Source of the DNA: Bemisia tabaci | Taxonomy: Eukaryota > Arthropoda > Insecta > Hemiptera > Aleyrodidae | NCBI RefSeq assembly: GCF_918797505.1 | Contig: NC_092793.1 | Location: forward strand, 45,682,243-45,746,242 | Direction of reading: 5' to 3' | Length of the DNA: 64,000 bases | Part shown: positions 46,616-57,215 of the stretch, in pieces | Layout: each line of letters starts with the position of its first letter | Numbering within the stretch: position 1 is the first letter of the stretch | Position numbers and translations under genes: made by a program | Notes under the pieces: generated by a model | Databases searched by the model: none | What the model saw: only the letters and a program-made list of their open reading frames with translations | Told to the model about the DNA's origin: nothing

Positions 46616-47070
46616 TATGCTCTACAACCATCGTGGTTTTCGAGAAATTTTACAGGAGAATCATCAAGGAACTTGCGAATCCCAGTAGTGGCATGCAAGA
46701 GCTTCTTTATTGGAGAGTAGGGTATGCGGCGTCGCGACGCGACGAGCCTTAAAAGCCAGCGCAGGCGACGCTACGCGACGAGGAGCTCGCAAGAGCGTGA
46801 TAAGGCGGGTTGGTGGCTAGCGGGCGTCAAGTGGCGACATGAGGCATGAGGCCTGTTTAATTACACTGCTCACTCATAAGAGCGAGCGCGCTCTCAGGCA
46901 GCTCCACGATCCATCAAACGCCGTTCGGCAACCATTGTGAATTCTAACGCTCCTCGCGTCGAACGCGGACGCGGAGGTCCCCGACGTCCATCTGGTTACC
47001 ATCCATCGTTGCCGTCGTAAATGAATGAAAGACACGGGTTGGTAATGGTGCCCAATGACGTCACAATGTG
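46616..47070. other. Unassigned CpG-rich stretch
   Basis: Repeated GCGACGC phrases lie at 46730-46790. I see no gene. Confidence 0.3.
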
Positions 47071-47076
47071 ATGCCA

Positions 47077-47279
47077 CACTGAAAAAAAGGTGCTTGGCTC
47101 AAGCATGATGATTCTTGAATTTGCCGCCAAGAATTTGTTTTATCTTGATCGAAGCTGAATTTTTCTTGATACGAGAAAAATAATGCTTGGGTTAAGCAAA
47201 ATAGTAGTTTATATTAAGCAGCAAAATTCTTGATTTAAGGAAAACATTTCTCAGCGGCTTTAAGGTTCTTTTTTCAGTG
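47077..47279. mobile_element. CACTGAAAAAA-ended short element
   Basis: CACTGAAAAAAAGG and TTCTTTTTTCAGTG are inverted ends enclosing 203 bp. TTCTTGATT/CAAGAAT-type phrases recur inside. The flanks do not give a clear duplication. Confidence 0.6.
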
Positions 47280-47756
47280 CATGACGGTCCATTTTTTTAC
47301 TTTTGAAGCAACTTCACCCCGCGATTCCATAACAGAAAAATTGTGAAAATGCCCTAAACTCAGTTCCTTTAACACCTTTACATGAGGCAATAAAATTTTC
47401 TCACTTAACCAACCCATTTTCTTGTAAATGGAGGTACCTCAGGAGGACCGAAACCGAACTTTCTTCACTGTTATACATTTCTGAGTGAAATTCTGTGCCG
47501 GAGTCCACACAGCGCCTAGAAACCTCACGTGATGTGAATGCGGAGCGGAGTCTATTCCCTTATGGAGTGACTTACACTATTGCGGAGCGAAATGTACTCT
47601 TTTTTTCGGAGTGGCACATGCTTTTATGGTGCCAATTTCACTTCGCATTAATATCACTCGGGGCTTTTGGGTGCTATATGGACTCGGGTACCGCATTTCA
47701 CTCCTCGTTGTTTAACAGTGCGTAATCAATAAGGGCCGAGAGCAAAATCCCTCCCG
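47280..47756. other. Unassigned stretch
   Basis: I see no supported gene. Confidence 0.3.
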
Positions 47757-48575
47757 GCGAGGCTAGAGTACCCGTATACGGGAAAGTATTGCCATCTCAA
47801 CCCTTTTACTACAGAAAAAGTGGGCCGCTCTCTGATTCGTCGGCTATCATGGCGCCCCAAAGTTGGACCAATGTAAACAAACCTCAGCCCCTCCGCTTCT
47901 ACTTTGGCCCAATGTAAACAAGCAAGATGGCGAACAAGTTCTACAAAGCTCTAGACGTGATTTTAGGAGTGATAGAATTTGTTTTATGCCCAACTTTTGA
48001 ATTGAGTAAGGATCGAACTTTGATGAATATTTTTGCCGAAAACTAAGCTTTGAGTGTGATTATCATTCATTTCTCTGCCGATAATACTTGGTCCTCCCGA
48101 ACGGGTTTGTTTACATCGGGCCAACTTTGGAGCTCCATGATAACGTAAAACTGATGAACCAATCAGAGAGCGGCACAGAGATGGCGATACTCTCCCGTAA
48201 GCCCTGGATAGACGGTCAATTCCGAACCAATTCCGATCAAAGTAGACATGCTGACGACTGATGGTCACCGTCTACCATCAAAGTTTGACGGGCTGCACTT
48301 ATTTGTTCAAAGTAAGATCAGAACGGAGTGCCACCATTCATCATTTCCTGCCACAGGAAACATTTCTGCCGAGTTTTCATTTTAAAATGAAGCAAATTAA
48401 TGAGTTTAAGACTGATGACTCCCGACACTTTGATGCTACTTTGATCGGAATTGGTTCGGGAATTTGATCGTCTATCGAGGCCTTTTGAGCTCCATGACAG
48501 CCTAAAACTGATGAACCAATCAGAGAGCGGCACAGAGATGGCGATACTTTCCCGTATACAGGTACTCTAGGCGAG
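47757..48575. mobile_element. CTCTCTGATTGG family element, copy 2, with inserted MITE A
   Basis: The left end CGAGGCTAGAGTACCCGTAT is matched inversely by CAGGTACTCTAGGCGAGG at 48559-48576. The body matches 36196-36545 (GGCTATCATGG, GCTCTAGACGTGATTTTAG, TTTGATGAATATTTTTGCCG). MITE A copy 2 lies at 48200-48483 and is bracketed by two copies of a stretch of about 65 bp. Confidence 0.78.
48200..48483. mobile_element. MITE family A, copy 2
   Basis: The reverse of 5753-6037. The right end ATTTGATCGTCTATCGAGGC is intact; the left is altered (AAGCCCTGGATAGACGG). The central TTCATTTTAAAATGAAGC is conserved. Confidence 0.85.
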
Positions 48576-48972
48576 GCTACAGCACCTGTATAGCGAGAGT
48601 ATGGACAGATGTGAAACTCCGAAAATCCATCAGGCCTTCACTGATGCTTCTGCGAATAAAGTTAGGGCCCAGAAATGCAGCCGACCTATAAATTTCAATT
48701 TTCCAGAACGATTTACTAGTACTATTGTTACGATCCGTCGTTTATAAAGCACGTATTTGACTCAGTTTTTGCATAAATTTACTCATTTTTGCGGAAGAAC
48801 GCTCATCTCTGTACATTCTTGGTCAGAATTGGAATTTGCAGACTCTGCAGACTGGCAGTGAAATGTCGTGTGTTAGAAGTTGGTTAGAAGGATGGCTGCA
48901 CTTTTGGAACCTAAGACCTCCATGAAACGATCTGTCCATACTCATCGCTATACAGGTACTCTAGGCGAGACT
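48558..48972. mobile_element. Related CTCTAGGCGAGGC inverted-repeat element
   Basis: The left GGCTACAGCACCTGTATAGC and AGAGTATGGACAGAT are matched inversely by ATCTGTCCATACTC and GCTATACAGGTACTCTAG at 48926-48964. It shares its left terminus with the right end of the preceding element. Confidence 0.7.
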
Positions 48973-49384
48973 GAGGAAAGAATATATTGAGAGAAACATC
49001 GGCAACGCAGATGCATCTATCTGTCTGTCTGTCTGTTGTTGACTCTCCGACCGACGCAAGTTCCGTGTGACGATCCGCGGATGCGCGGGCGCGGGTGAGG
49101 GCGCCGTGTCAGAAGCTCGAGTGCTCGACGCTGGGATTACCTAATATCGACACCCTCTGCAGCCCTCTGCCTCTGCCTCCGCCCCCGCATCCGCGACATC
49201 GCCGATTTTTAATGCCTTTTCTAGCGTCTTCCCGTGTCCATGTCCCCGAGAGCCCGCTCACTATCGTGCAAGAGAAAACACCTACAGCCTCGCCGCAACA
49301 TTTGAATCCTTATGCAACACACCGAATTTGACAGGAACATACCTGGGGAAATCCGCCGAGGGAAGTTCAGGGCTCTATTCTGAC
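48973..49384. other. Unassigned stretch with short tandem repeat
   Basis: A short (TGTC)n tract lies at 49020-49036. The following 150 bases are GC-rich. I see no gene. Confidence 0.35.
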
Positions 49385-49590
49385 GTGCGAAGGATAAACG
49401 CCGTATGCACCTTCGGGCATTACCAAATTTTCTTTGATTAAATACGAATTTATTAGAAAATTGTGGATATTTTCCTTCAAAATTTTCAGAGAATGTTGTT
49501 TGCAATTTAGTCTGAAATATCTAAAAATTTCAAGGAAAAATAGATATACCTTTCCTCCAAAATACATGTTTTATTTGAGAAAATGTATGT
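49385..49590. mobile_element. CTGCCGTGC MITE family, partial copy 6
   Basis: GGATAAACGCCGTATGCACC and the interior match copies 1 and 5. The right terminus is lost where the 268-bp element begins. Confidence 0.7.
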
Positions 49591-49596
49591 CACTAA

Positions 49597-49864
49597 TGCC
49601 GCAATCACACGCTGAATATAGCAGCTGAATGTGGAAGTCAACAGTCATCGCCCAACGGCTGAAATTTCGCAAATTCGAGTTATTTTCATCCAGATGTGTG
49701 TCAAATCTATTCGAATAGCTCAGACAAATCCAACATAGTCCAATGGTTGCTGAGAATCGTTGCTGAATTTTGTGCGTGACGCGCAAAATTCAGGCATCGG
49801 GCCGATGACTTCCACATTCAAGCCACATTCGATCACCTCCCACATTCAACGTGTGATTGCGGCA
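49597..49864. mobile_element. 268-bp TGCCGCAATCACACGC element, copy 2
   Basis: The inverse of 22942-23209 with identical length. Both termini are intact. Confidence 0.82.
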
Positions 49865-49875
49865 TGATATGGGAT

Positions 49876-49960
49876 TTACGCCGACCGCACTGTTTGGCGC
49901 AATGCGTGAAGTATTCCTTAAGTCTTGCAGGCGCTAATATATCGGCCGCACTGTGTTTAG
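49876..49960 (+). repeat. Isolated 79-bp module
   Basis: GCCGACCGCACTGTTTGGCG, then CAATGCGTGAAGTATTCC and a second partial start GCCGCACTGTGTTTAGCG. There is no hAT terminus nearby. Confidence 0.65.
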
Positions 49961-51372
49961 CGCGATTATTCGAACTCGCGTCAGAATAATCGCGGCATCG
50001 AATGATAGAGCTTTAAAGATCATCGTTGTGTTTTGACGGCGTATAAGCATTCCAACGTTGCCTAGTTCCTCCCGATGAAATATTTTTTTGGATAAAAGTT
50101 AGGAAAGCTCTTTATACCCACGACCATTAATTAGTCTATTCATGTCAATCATCTTCAGAAGGTGCGTTAACATAAAAATATACGTTTATTTTCCAACAGT
50201 TTCCTTTTGTGCCAAACTTTTGCCATAAAGTAACTTCATTTTAAATTCGCGCATTCCTGTAGCAGATGTTAAGGTTCCTATTTCCGCAATCCTGGATTAC
50301 CAGAAACTTTTGCTCTCGAGGATTCAGCACTTCCATAAGGCATCATACAGGAGCAACATTCATCTCACCTGCTAGGAGAATGATGAACTACAGAAGCCAT
50401 CATGAAACAAACAAGTTTATCAAACTTCGGCATGTTTGCAAAATAAAATACCTAACACGTTGTTAACTATCCTCATGGTAGGTAGGTCAACGTAAATGTT
50501 TAAGTCCCGATAGGAAGAGCCTCCTCCTTTGCCAAGATAACTTTGGAGGGTATCTGTTTACCCCTGGACTTAGAAATAGAAGAAAAAAGAGAAGAAAGCA
50601 AAGGAAAAAGAAGCAGGGTCATGTACATGGGAATCTCTGAGAAATTAAATAGATAAAAGGGACGCAAGAAATTTGGCTCCCCTATGGTTGACGCTCCACA
50701 TAAGTGCTTATTTTTTGTTCCCCTCGTCCGTAGCCCCAGAACTAGAAGGCATTCCAATACCCAGGGGAAGAAGCGCTCGAGGTTACTGACAGCAGGCGCT
50801 GCCAGTAATGCCCCCCTAGTGTCATGAGTCAAATTCTCGCGACTCATTCACGGTCTCGTAGGTCATATTTGGCTAGACTTAGATAACAGCACGGGGGTGG
50901 GCGGGGGCGGGCGCATCCGAGTGAAAGGCAGCTTTAACCGGTTGCTCTTGGTCGTCTCCGTCTCCGTCCACGCTTGCCAGGTCGGGCCATAAAATCTGGA
51001 TCTTCTGTTATTTTAAATGCGGCAACGAGGTGATCTGGCAACAATGTCCCGAGTTTTGCCAATAAAGGGATTGCAAGAGCCGCGACCGGAGCTAAACGTC
51101 TGCTTCCTCCGCCGGAGTCCGCTCTGCATAGCGCAACATCCAGTTCCCACCGGGGCCGCCTCCCCCCTTCTCGGCGGAAAACTGGGGGCGCTCGCAATTG
51201 GGGCGTCTTCCACGGAAATGAAATTAAATGCTCTCCTGCTTATTTTCGTTATTTCGCAATGCCACTTGTCGTCACCGTCACCGCAGCTCCCGTCTTGACT
51301 GATGCCTCACGAGGGGCCGATCGGGTTGGCTCAATCGTCTGTTCTTCCTCGACTCGGATTTCAGTCCCAACT
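49961..51372. other. Unassigned stretch
   Basis: A further CTGCCGTGC-family relic (ACGGCGTATAAGCATTCC, AACGTTGCC) lies at 50036-50066. G-rich GGGGGTGGGCGGGGGCGGGC lies at 50893-50912. I see no supported gene. Confidence 0.35.
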
Positions 51373-51380
51373 CGTCTCAC

Positions 51381-51552
51381 CAGTGGCGTGGCGTGCTTTG
51401 CGATGTATCGATTGACCTGCCATTTAAATTATGGAATATAGGATCGATGGAGAGGGTGTCCGCAGCGAACACCTTAATAATCGATTCTCTACCATAGCTA
51501 CAAATGGGAGAATATCGATAATTGATCATTTACGCCACGCGCCGCGCCACTG
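51381..51552. mobile_element. hAT-type MITE (CAGTGGCG family), copy 3
   Basis: CAGTGGCGTGGCGTGC to CACGCGCCGCGCCACTG with central GTCCGCAGCGAACACC. The flanks GTCTCAC and GTCTCATC suggest a slightly eroded 8-bp duplication. Confidence 0.87.
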
Positions 51553-51599
51553 GTCTCATCCCCCTCGGTGAGGCATATGGCAATTGAACTCTTGCGTGC

Positions 51600-51740
51600 A
51601 CTGAGATTTCGCGATTTTAGTGCCAATTCTTACGTAAGATTTCGCTCGAAACATGATGGTACTACTGGTTTTTGCTAAATCAAACCCTTCAGCTCGTATA
51701 AACCTCCTAAAGTTGAGGTGATAATGGCAAGCCCGTCGCG
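51600..51740. repeat. Dispersed repeat shared with 20140-20260
   Basis: Phrases TTTCGCGATTTTAGTGCC, AAACATGATGGTACTACTGG and AAGTTGAGGTGATAATGG run parallel to the 20.2 kb stretch. Confidence 0.45.
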
Positions 51741-52012
51741 AAAGGCAAAAAGTATTGAGTATCAAAACTACAGGGATAGGTAAAAAAAAAACGCTCGATA
51801 CACATCACTTTTTCAATTTTTAAGTTAGCATGCTTCGGTTTGGGCTGTTGTTCTAATCATCGAGGGGAAACACTTTAGGGCGGGGAAAGGTGGGGGAGGG
51901 CTGCACCAAGAGGGCCTCCCCAGGAGGGGCCAAGGAGGGGGCACCCTCCCAAAAGTTGTCGCTCTTCCTGTCTTGGAACTACATTTTCTAACTACATTTT
52001 GTGATTAGGAAC

Positions 52013-52138
52013 TAGGATTTTAGGTTTATTCATAAAAAAAAAACAACTCAAGAGCATGGAGAAATTAAAGGAACATACGTTGTCTCTAAACTGAGCCAGA
52101 GATTTTAGTTCCAAGTTACAAAATGTGGTCCAGCTATG
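52013..52138. repeat. Dispersed repeat fragment, copy 2
   Basis: ATACGTTGTCTCTAAACTGA, GCCAGAGATTTTAGTTCC and AAAATGTGGTCCAGCT parallel the 34.2 and 62.1 kb fragments. Confidence 0.55.
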
Positions 52139-52733
52139 ATTAATCGAACAATTTTCTTTTTGCAAAAGCAGCCAGAAATACGGTTAGAAAATTGTTAAAA
52201 CCATCATTCTTTCTTCCGTGACGTGTGACGTGACATTGTCAACCGATGTCAGCTCTAGTTCCCGCGATGATGTCGAGTGCCGCTCATCAAAAATAGGAAG
52301 AAGAGAAGGGATCGCAGTCACCTAATCTCCGTCCTCTCATATGTTGTCTCGGCTGGGAAACTGCGATTTACCACGTCAAACGACAACAATGAAAAGAACT
52401 AGCTCGTCGCGGTTAGCCTAATATTTCGGTGACCTGAAGAGTTTTTAATTACTTGGGTGCGATGCTGATTCAGGTTGCCAGATTGAACGAAACATTCTAC
52501 TCCCGTGCATTTTATAGCCAACGATTTTTTACCCGATCCGTCAGCGATGACATGGACCCACTCGTGACCTGTGTGGTCAGTGCAGTCGGTTCTCGTCAAA
52601 GTCACCCATTTCCCAGATTCGTGCCTGGCAGGATGAGTGGTTTTTTGGCCGATCTGGCAACTGCGCGTGTTGAAATCGCGTGGGCGCGTGTGATGCCACC
52701 GAAAATCGGTACCCATTTTAAAAAATAAACACT
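52139..52733. other. Unassigned stretch with opposing open frames
   Basis: A minus-strand frame of 135 codons (52399-52806) crosses the poly-G tract, giving a proline run; a plus-strand 91-codon frame overlaps it. Neither is recognisable. Confidence 0.3.
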
Positions 52734-52752
52734 GGGGGGGGGGGGGGGGGGG
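52734..52752. repeat. Poly-G tract of 19 bases
   Basis: This is an uninterrupted G run in otherwise mixed sequence, rare in AT-rich DNA. Confidence 0.85.
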
Positions 52753-53089
52753 TCTCGTCGGTGGGAAAAGTAAACATTCTGAGACGATCGACGATCGATG
52801 GAACAATACTGCACAGTACTGAGCAACGGCAACCGTTCAATGATGGAACTCGTGGGAGATGCGTGGTTTCTGCATGACATTGATGCGGTGCAGGTTCAAG
52901 AGCTCGGCCCCGGTCAAGTTTCGCATGCGCAGACCACTATAATGCCGTCTTCCTTGAAGAAGGTTCTGAGAATGAATCCGTCGAAAAAATTTCAAGGAGT
53001 AAAAAAATGGAACAAAGTCTTTCTCTGAGATATCACCACAAATACTAAAACACTACTCATCTCTTTTATTCATAACAGGATTCCTCTAT

Positions 53090-53205
53090 TACTAGCCGTT
53101 CTGGACGCGCTTTGCGCGTCCGTCACGGCCAGGCAAGGGGCTGCGCCCCCCGGACCCCCGATCACTCGCTACGCGAGTGACATTCGGCTCGCTCCGCTAG
53201 CCATT
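53090..53205. repeat. Four-hairpin GC repeat, copy 1
   Basis: After ACTAGCCGTTCTGG come four hairpins: GGACGCGC-TTT-GCGCGTCC (53103-53121), GGGGC-TGC-GCCCC (53137-53149), TCACTCGC-TAC-GCGAGTGA (53162-53180) and GGCTCGC-TCC-GCTAGCC (53186-53202, one mismatch). All have 3-base loops. It is highly similar to 60149-60262. No coding frame or transposon end is identified. Confidence 0.85.
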
Positions 53206-54770
53206 TTTCTCAGTGATTGGACATTTGATCACTAAGATGTATACATTTTGGAGACTCTGGATGATTTCGTCACAGAACCTTATTGCCGGAGCATGCCATC
53301 ATTTGCACATGAATAGATGTGTGGAGATGAAGCGATGATGGGGATCGATCATTTCTTCTAAAACGCATTTGACTGGGACGTCATCCCGTCGGGTGGACAG
53401 TCCATGGATCTCCTTCCGCGATTTGACTTGCTGAAGTAGCAAAAGTTCATCTTTACCTCTTAAGAAGATTATCGGTGGCGTAGGGGTCTAAAAACTGCTC
53501 AACGATAGTATAGTCCGAGTTCCGAATCGCAATGAGCCCACTCGTGTTTTTTTCTTATACTTTCCATCGCATATAAATTTCTCTGATGTTTTTGTTTTAT
53601 TCTCTCTGATTGCATATTTAGTAATCATATCCTAATTTCATTTCCTTTCCCTTTCATTTTTCCCTCTCTGCATCTGTGTCCATTTACAATTATTATTTTA
53701 AAATAGCTTTCCCTTAGTATACAATTGATGCTTCAAACGGTATTAATTGTTTTAATGACATTTCTGGCTAAATCATGGGTTTTGTAAGGAAGGCAGCCTC
53801 TCGTCCCTCCCGGACTCTATTGTTGCCAGATAAGTTGCTTTTTTAGCATTTTTCCCAATTCAAATCCATGTAAAATATTCACATTTATCGCACAATCTGG
53901 CAACCTCTCGAGTGAAATAGAAAAAGGTGGAATCGCTGAAAGTAGGAATCCTTCGAAGTTTATATAATGATGTAGTGTAGTGTTCCTCTCTCGAACTTTT
54001 TCACCCTCCTTTTAGTCCTCATATTCTTACCCTTAACTGCCCATTTCTTTCTCTCTTTCTTTCTTTTTTCCTTCAATACGGATCCAATATTTCTATTGCT
54101 TGTTACTTTTATTTTTATCCTCAAATTTTTAATCCCTATCGTTACTATCGTGCGTACCTATTGTAAATTTTTATCAGAAGTGTAAATGATCTGAAATTTT
54201 GCAGCCCCTCTCAAAAGTAATCTAGTTTTACTGCTTCCACATACTTCTTTTTTAAAAAGTTGTTTTCGAACATATTTAGTTTAACATTGCGTAACTACTG
54301 CGGATTATACTGCTACATCTGATGTACATGTATAATATTCTAGACTAGACTTAATCTTAACCTCTACATCTTCTTGAGCCTCTAAATGGCGAAGGCTGAG
54401 TCTAAATCCTAAGCTACAGAATTGATATCCAGTCCGACCCGACGGCTAACACTTTGACGGGATCATTATGAGAATCCATTATCAACGGCTTTCATTTCCA
54501 AGAGGCGGAAGTCATTCTCACCGCTGTCGCATATCGCACCGACGCGACGAGGATGCTTTTCTCCCTCTCGGTAAAAGTGATCGAATGAAGGATGAAGTTT
54601 TCAAAGCTTGTCGCTAATAGTTTCACAAAAACCGCTGTTTCGCGAGATAGTGTTGATTCCAGTCCAGGTACGTCACGAGGGGCACAAAAATTACCCGTTC
54701 GCGTGGGGCACAAATCGTAGGGGCGCCAAAACTTCTAGTATTTCTTTCATTTTTTTTTTTCATTTCTCAG
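53206..54770. other. Unassigned AT-rich stretch
   Basis: I see no supported gene. GAGTGAAATAGAAAAAGG followed by TCCTTCGAAGTTTATAT (53911-53967) recurs at 61085-61123, so a dispersed repeat is present. Confidence 0.35.
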
Positions 54771-54779
54771 AATTCTACT

Positions 54780-54895
54780 ATTATTCTTCTCCTTTTTATT
54801 CTATTTCTTAGTTTTATCCTTTTCATCTTTTTCCTTCTTTTTCTTCTTTTTCTTCATTTTCTTCGTTTTCTTCTTCTTCTCTTACTCCCTGGCCG
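54780..54895. repeat. CTT-rich pyrimidine tract
   Basis: A run of TTTTTCTTC-type units extends over about 115 bases with few interruptions. Confidence 0.75.
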
Positions 54896-54978
54896 CCTCC
54901 TTCCTCTTTTCTCTATTATTTGGGGGTGGATCCATTGAGGTTGGAAAGGCAGGCAGGAACACCGAATGAAATTCCGCA

Positions 54979-55012
54979 CTGAAAAAAAAAAAAAAAACAA
55001 AAAAAAAAACAG
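54979..55012. repeat. A-rich tract
   Basis: CACTGAAAAAA is followed by nearly pure A. The CACTGAAAAAA start equals the end of the 47077 element, but no partner end is seen. Confidence 0.6.
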
Positions 55013-56345
55013 ATAAAATGGGCCAGTTCAAGCACTAATTGACTGATATGTCCGGTTACTATTTTGGTCCATGTCCGCCCCCGCTAGACGCTGGACGTTG
55101 CAACGCCCCCAAAAACGCCCGTTCCCACCTCGAGTGCAATGGTCTTTTTTCAAACAGGAGGCTGATCTCCCGATCTTCGGTTTGCCTTCAAAACATCAAT
55201 ATCGAAAGAAAGTGCTCCGATGCAATAGCTTTGTCTTTGACCCTCAGCAACGCGAAGGAACGTAATAAGCTCGAGGCCAGACACCATTATTCTTAACGTC
55301 GAATCAGTCTAGCCATTGTCAAGCTGCAAAGGCGGAGCAACAGGTCGAAACCGCAGACCTAAATTCGCGAACGGTAGAAAGGGTCCCGCGGCCGGGCTGG
55401 TCTCCCTAATCTGTTCCGCGGGATCTTTCGAGGAAGTGGAAATGTTCCGGAGCGGTGGACGTCAATAAAAATGAATTTGAAACGGATAGACGGATCGGAG
55501 ATAGGCCAAAGGTGGAGCGTCCGTGGTGCTGGCCGTGAATCGCGGACCGAGCTATGGACGTCGGGCAGAATTGGTTTTGCTCGCCAAGTCCCCTACCATT
55601 CGCCAAGTTTACAACTTGCAGTGCTTGGTGTAGAGGCAGAGGCGTTACCGCAAACCCAATACATCACGTCTTGGTCTCTATCCCACTTTGGGTCATCTCT
55701 GTGGTTTTTTCTCCCTCTCTCCAGGCCCCCCTCCCCTGTCTCCGGCTATTTTCCTATCTGGCGTGTTTTCTGTTCTCGGCGTACGCCTCCCGGCTGTTTG
55801 TCTTCTCATCTGACCACCCCCGCAACACCGCCCCCTTTTCGCCCCCCGCCCTGCTTCTATGGGATCCTGCCTCTCACTTTCTGAAGTCACGGGCATTACC
55901 GTGGATTTACTGTTGAGTCAACTCTTTTTTTTTTCGCTTACGATCGATCGTCTACCCTTGTTGCTCTGTTGTCGATTTTAAAACCACGATTTAATTTGTT
56001 TCATTTGTTGAGCTCATTTGAAGTTTGATAGGAGCAAACATTGACATAATTACTGAATGCATACTTATAGCCCTCGAAACGCAAAGGCCTTCTTTGCACG
56101 GCCGATCAAAAATTGGTACAAGCAACAAACATGACCCATCTTTTCCTACGGAAGAGGGGTGTTTTATCGATTGTACGTACGTCCATCGCGTCGCTTAAAA
56201 TTTTCCGATTTAATTTAATTTTTCAAGGAAAAAATAACCAGAATAGCTCCTTAAATTTTGTGAACTCTTTAGAATTGGGGAAGGCAATTTTTACAATTTA
56301 AAAGAAAAAAACTGTTAATTCGCTTTCTCAAAGAAAACAAAAGTT
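55013..56345. other. Unassigned, partly GC-rich stretch
   Basis: Long overlapping frames at 55471-55916 are proline/arginine-rich on all strands, as expected of C-rich DNA. No gene is supported. Confidence 0.3.
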
Positions 56346-56353
56346 CTCTCAAA

Positions 56354-57207
56354 CAGGGACGGATTTACCTACTTGCCGCCCTTGGGCTGCCTATATTTTG
56401 CCGCCCCCTCCTCATTCGTTTTGAAACATCAATAAAAACCATCGAGTGAACGTGTCGGAGGGGGAGGAGTGCATAAGACGCGTTTACTCGTGTTGTACAC
56501 ATTTTTTGCGAAAGCCCTGTCAACACTACTAGCAAAATTTCACGGAACTTTGCGCGAAACTTAAGTTCCGTAAACTTATCTCTGTGTGGACAAGGCCTTC
56601 CACTTATAAGAAATGAAAGAACAAACATAAATGTGGTTTAATAATCTTAACTTCAACCGCCGCCGCGCCGCGCTGACCGCGCTGTGTATGGCGCAATGTG
56701 TGAAGTATTCCTACAGTCTTGTAGGCGCCATGCGTTTCACGTCGACCGCTGCTGAACGCAGTGTATTTGACGCAATGCGTGAAGTATTCATGCAGTCTTG
56801 TAGGCACTATACGTCGCACGCCGCGCCGACCGCACGCACTGTTTGACGCAATGCGTGAAGTATCCATACAGTTATGTAGGCGCTTATATGTGTTACATGC
56901 CAACCGCCGCGCCGAGGGTTTCTCCTTTCATCTCAAGTCCTCGTCATCATTGCTCTCTGCGTCGCACCGCTCCAGGCGAAATTGCGTGTTTGGTTTTTCT
57001 CTTAACTCGACTAATAAAAGGTGCTGTCTCTTGTATCACAGGACGAAAAAATTAGAAATTACTATACTCTAAAGGAAATGAGAGATTTTGTCGCCTTTTC
57101 TTGTTTGCAATTTCTTTTCTGAATCCGATTTTTTTTATACCTACATTTTAAAAAAATTCTAAATTGTTCGCCATGGGCCGCGGCCCATGGCCCTACATCC
57201 GGCCCTG
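56354..57207 (+). mobile_element. hAT element with three 79-bp modules, complete copy
   Basis: The ends CAGGGACGGAT and ATCCGGCCCTG are flanked by the exact 8-bp duplication CTCTCAAA (56346-56353, 57208-57215), typical of hAT. The 854-bp body has no transposase frame. The modules (starting near 56687, 56761 and 56839) are read by short open frames that are artefacts of the repeat. It defines the family for the copies at 21.0, 35.6 and 37.4 kb. Confidence 0.94.
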
Positions 57208-57215
57208 CTCTCAAA

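Noticed and set aside
52399..52806. 135-codon minus-strand frame
   Set aside because: It crosses the 19-base G run, giving a proline stretch. It has no homology that I recognise and no splice support.
55471..55916. 137- and 120-codon frames
   Set aside because: C-rich DNA lacks stop codons in several frames at once; the proline/arginine bias and overlap on both strands argue against coding.
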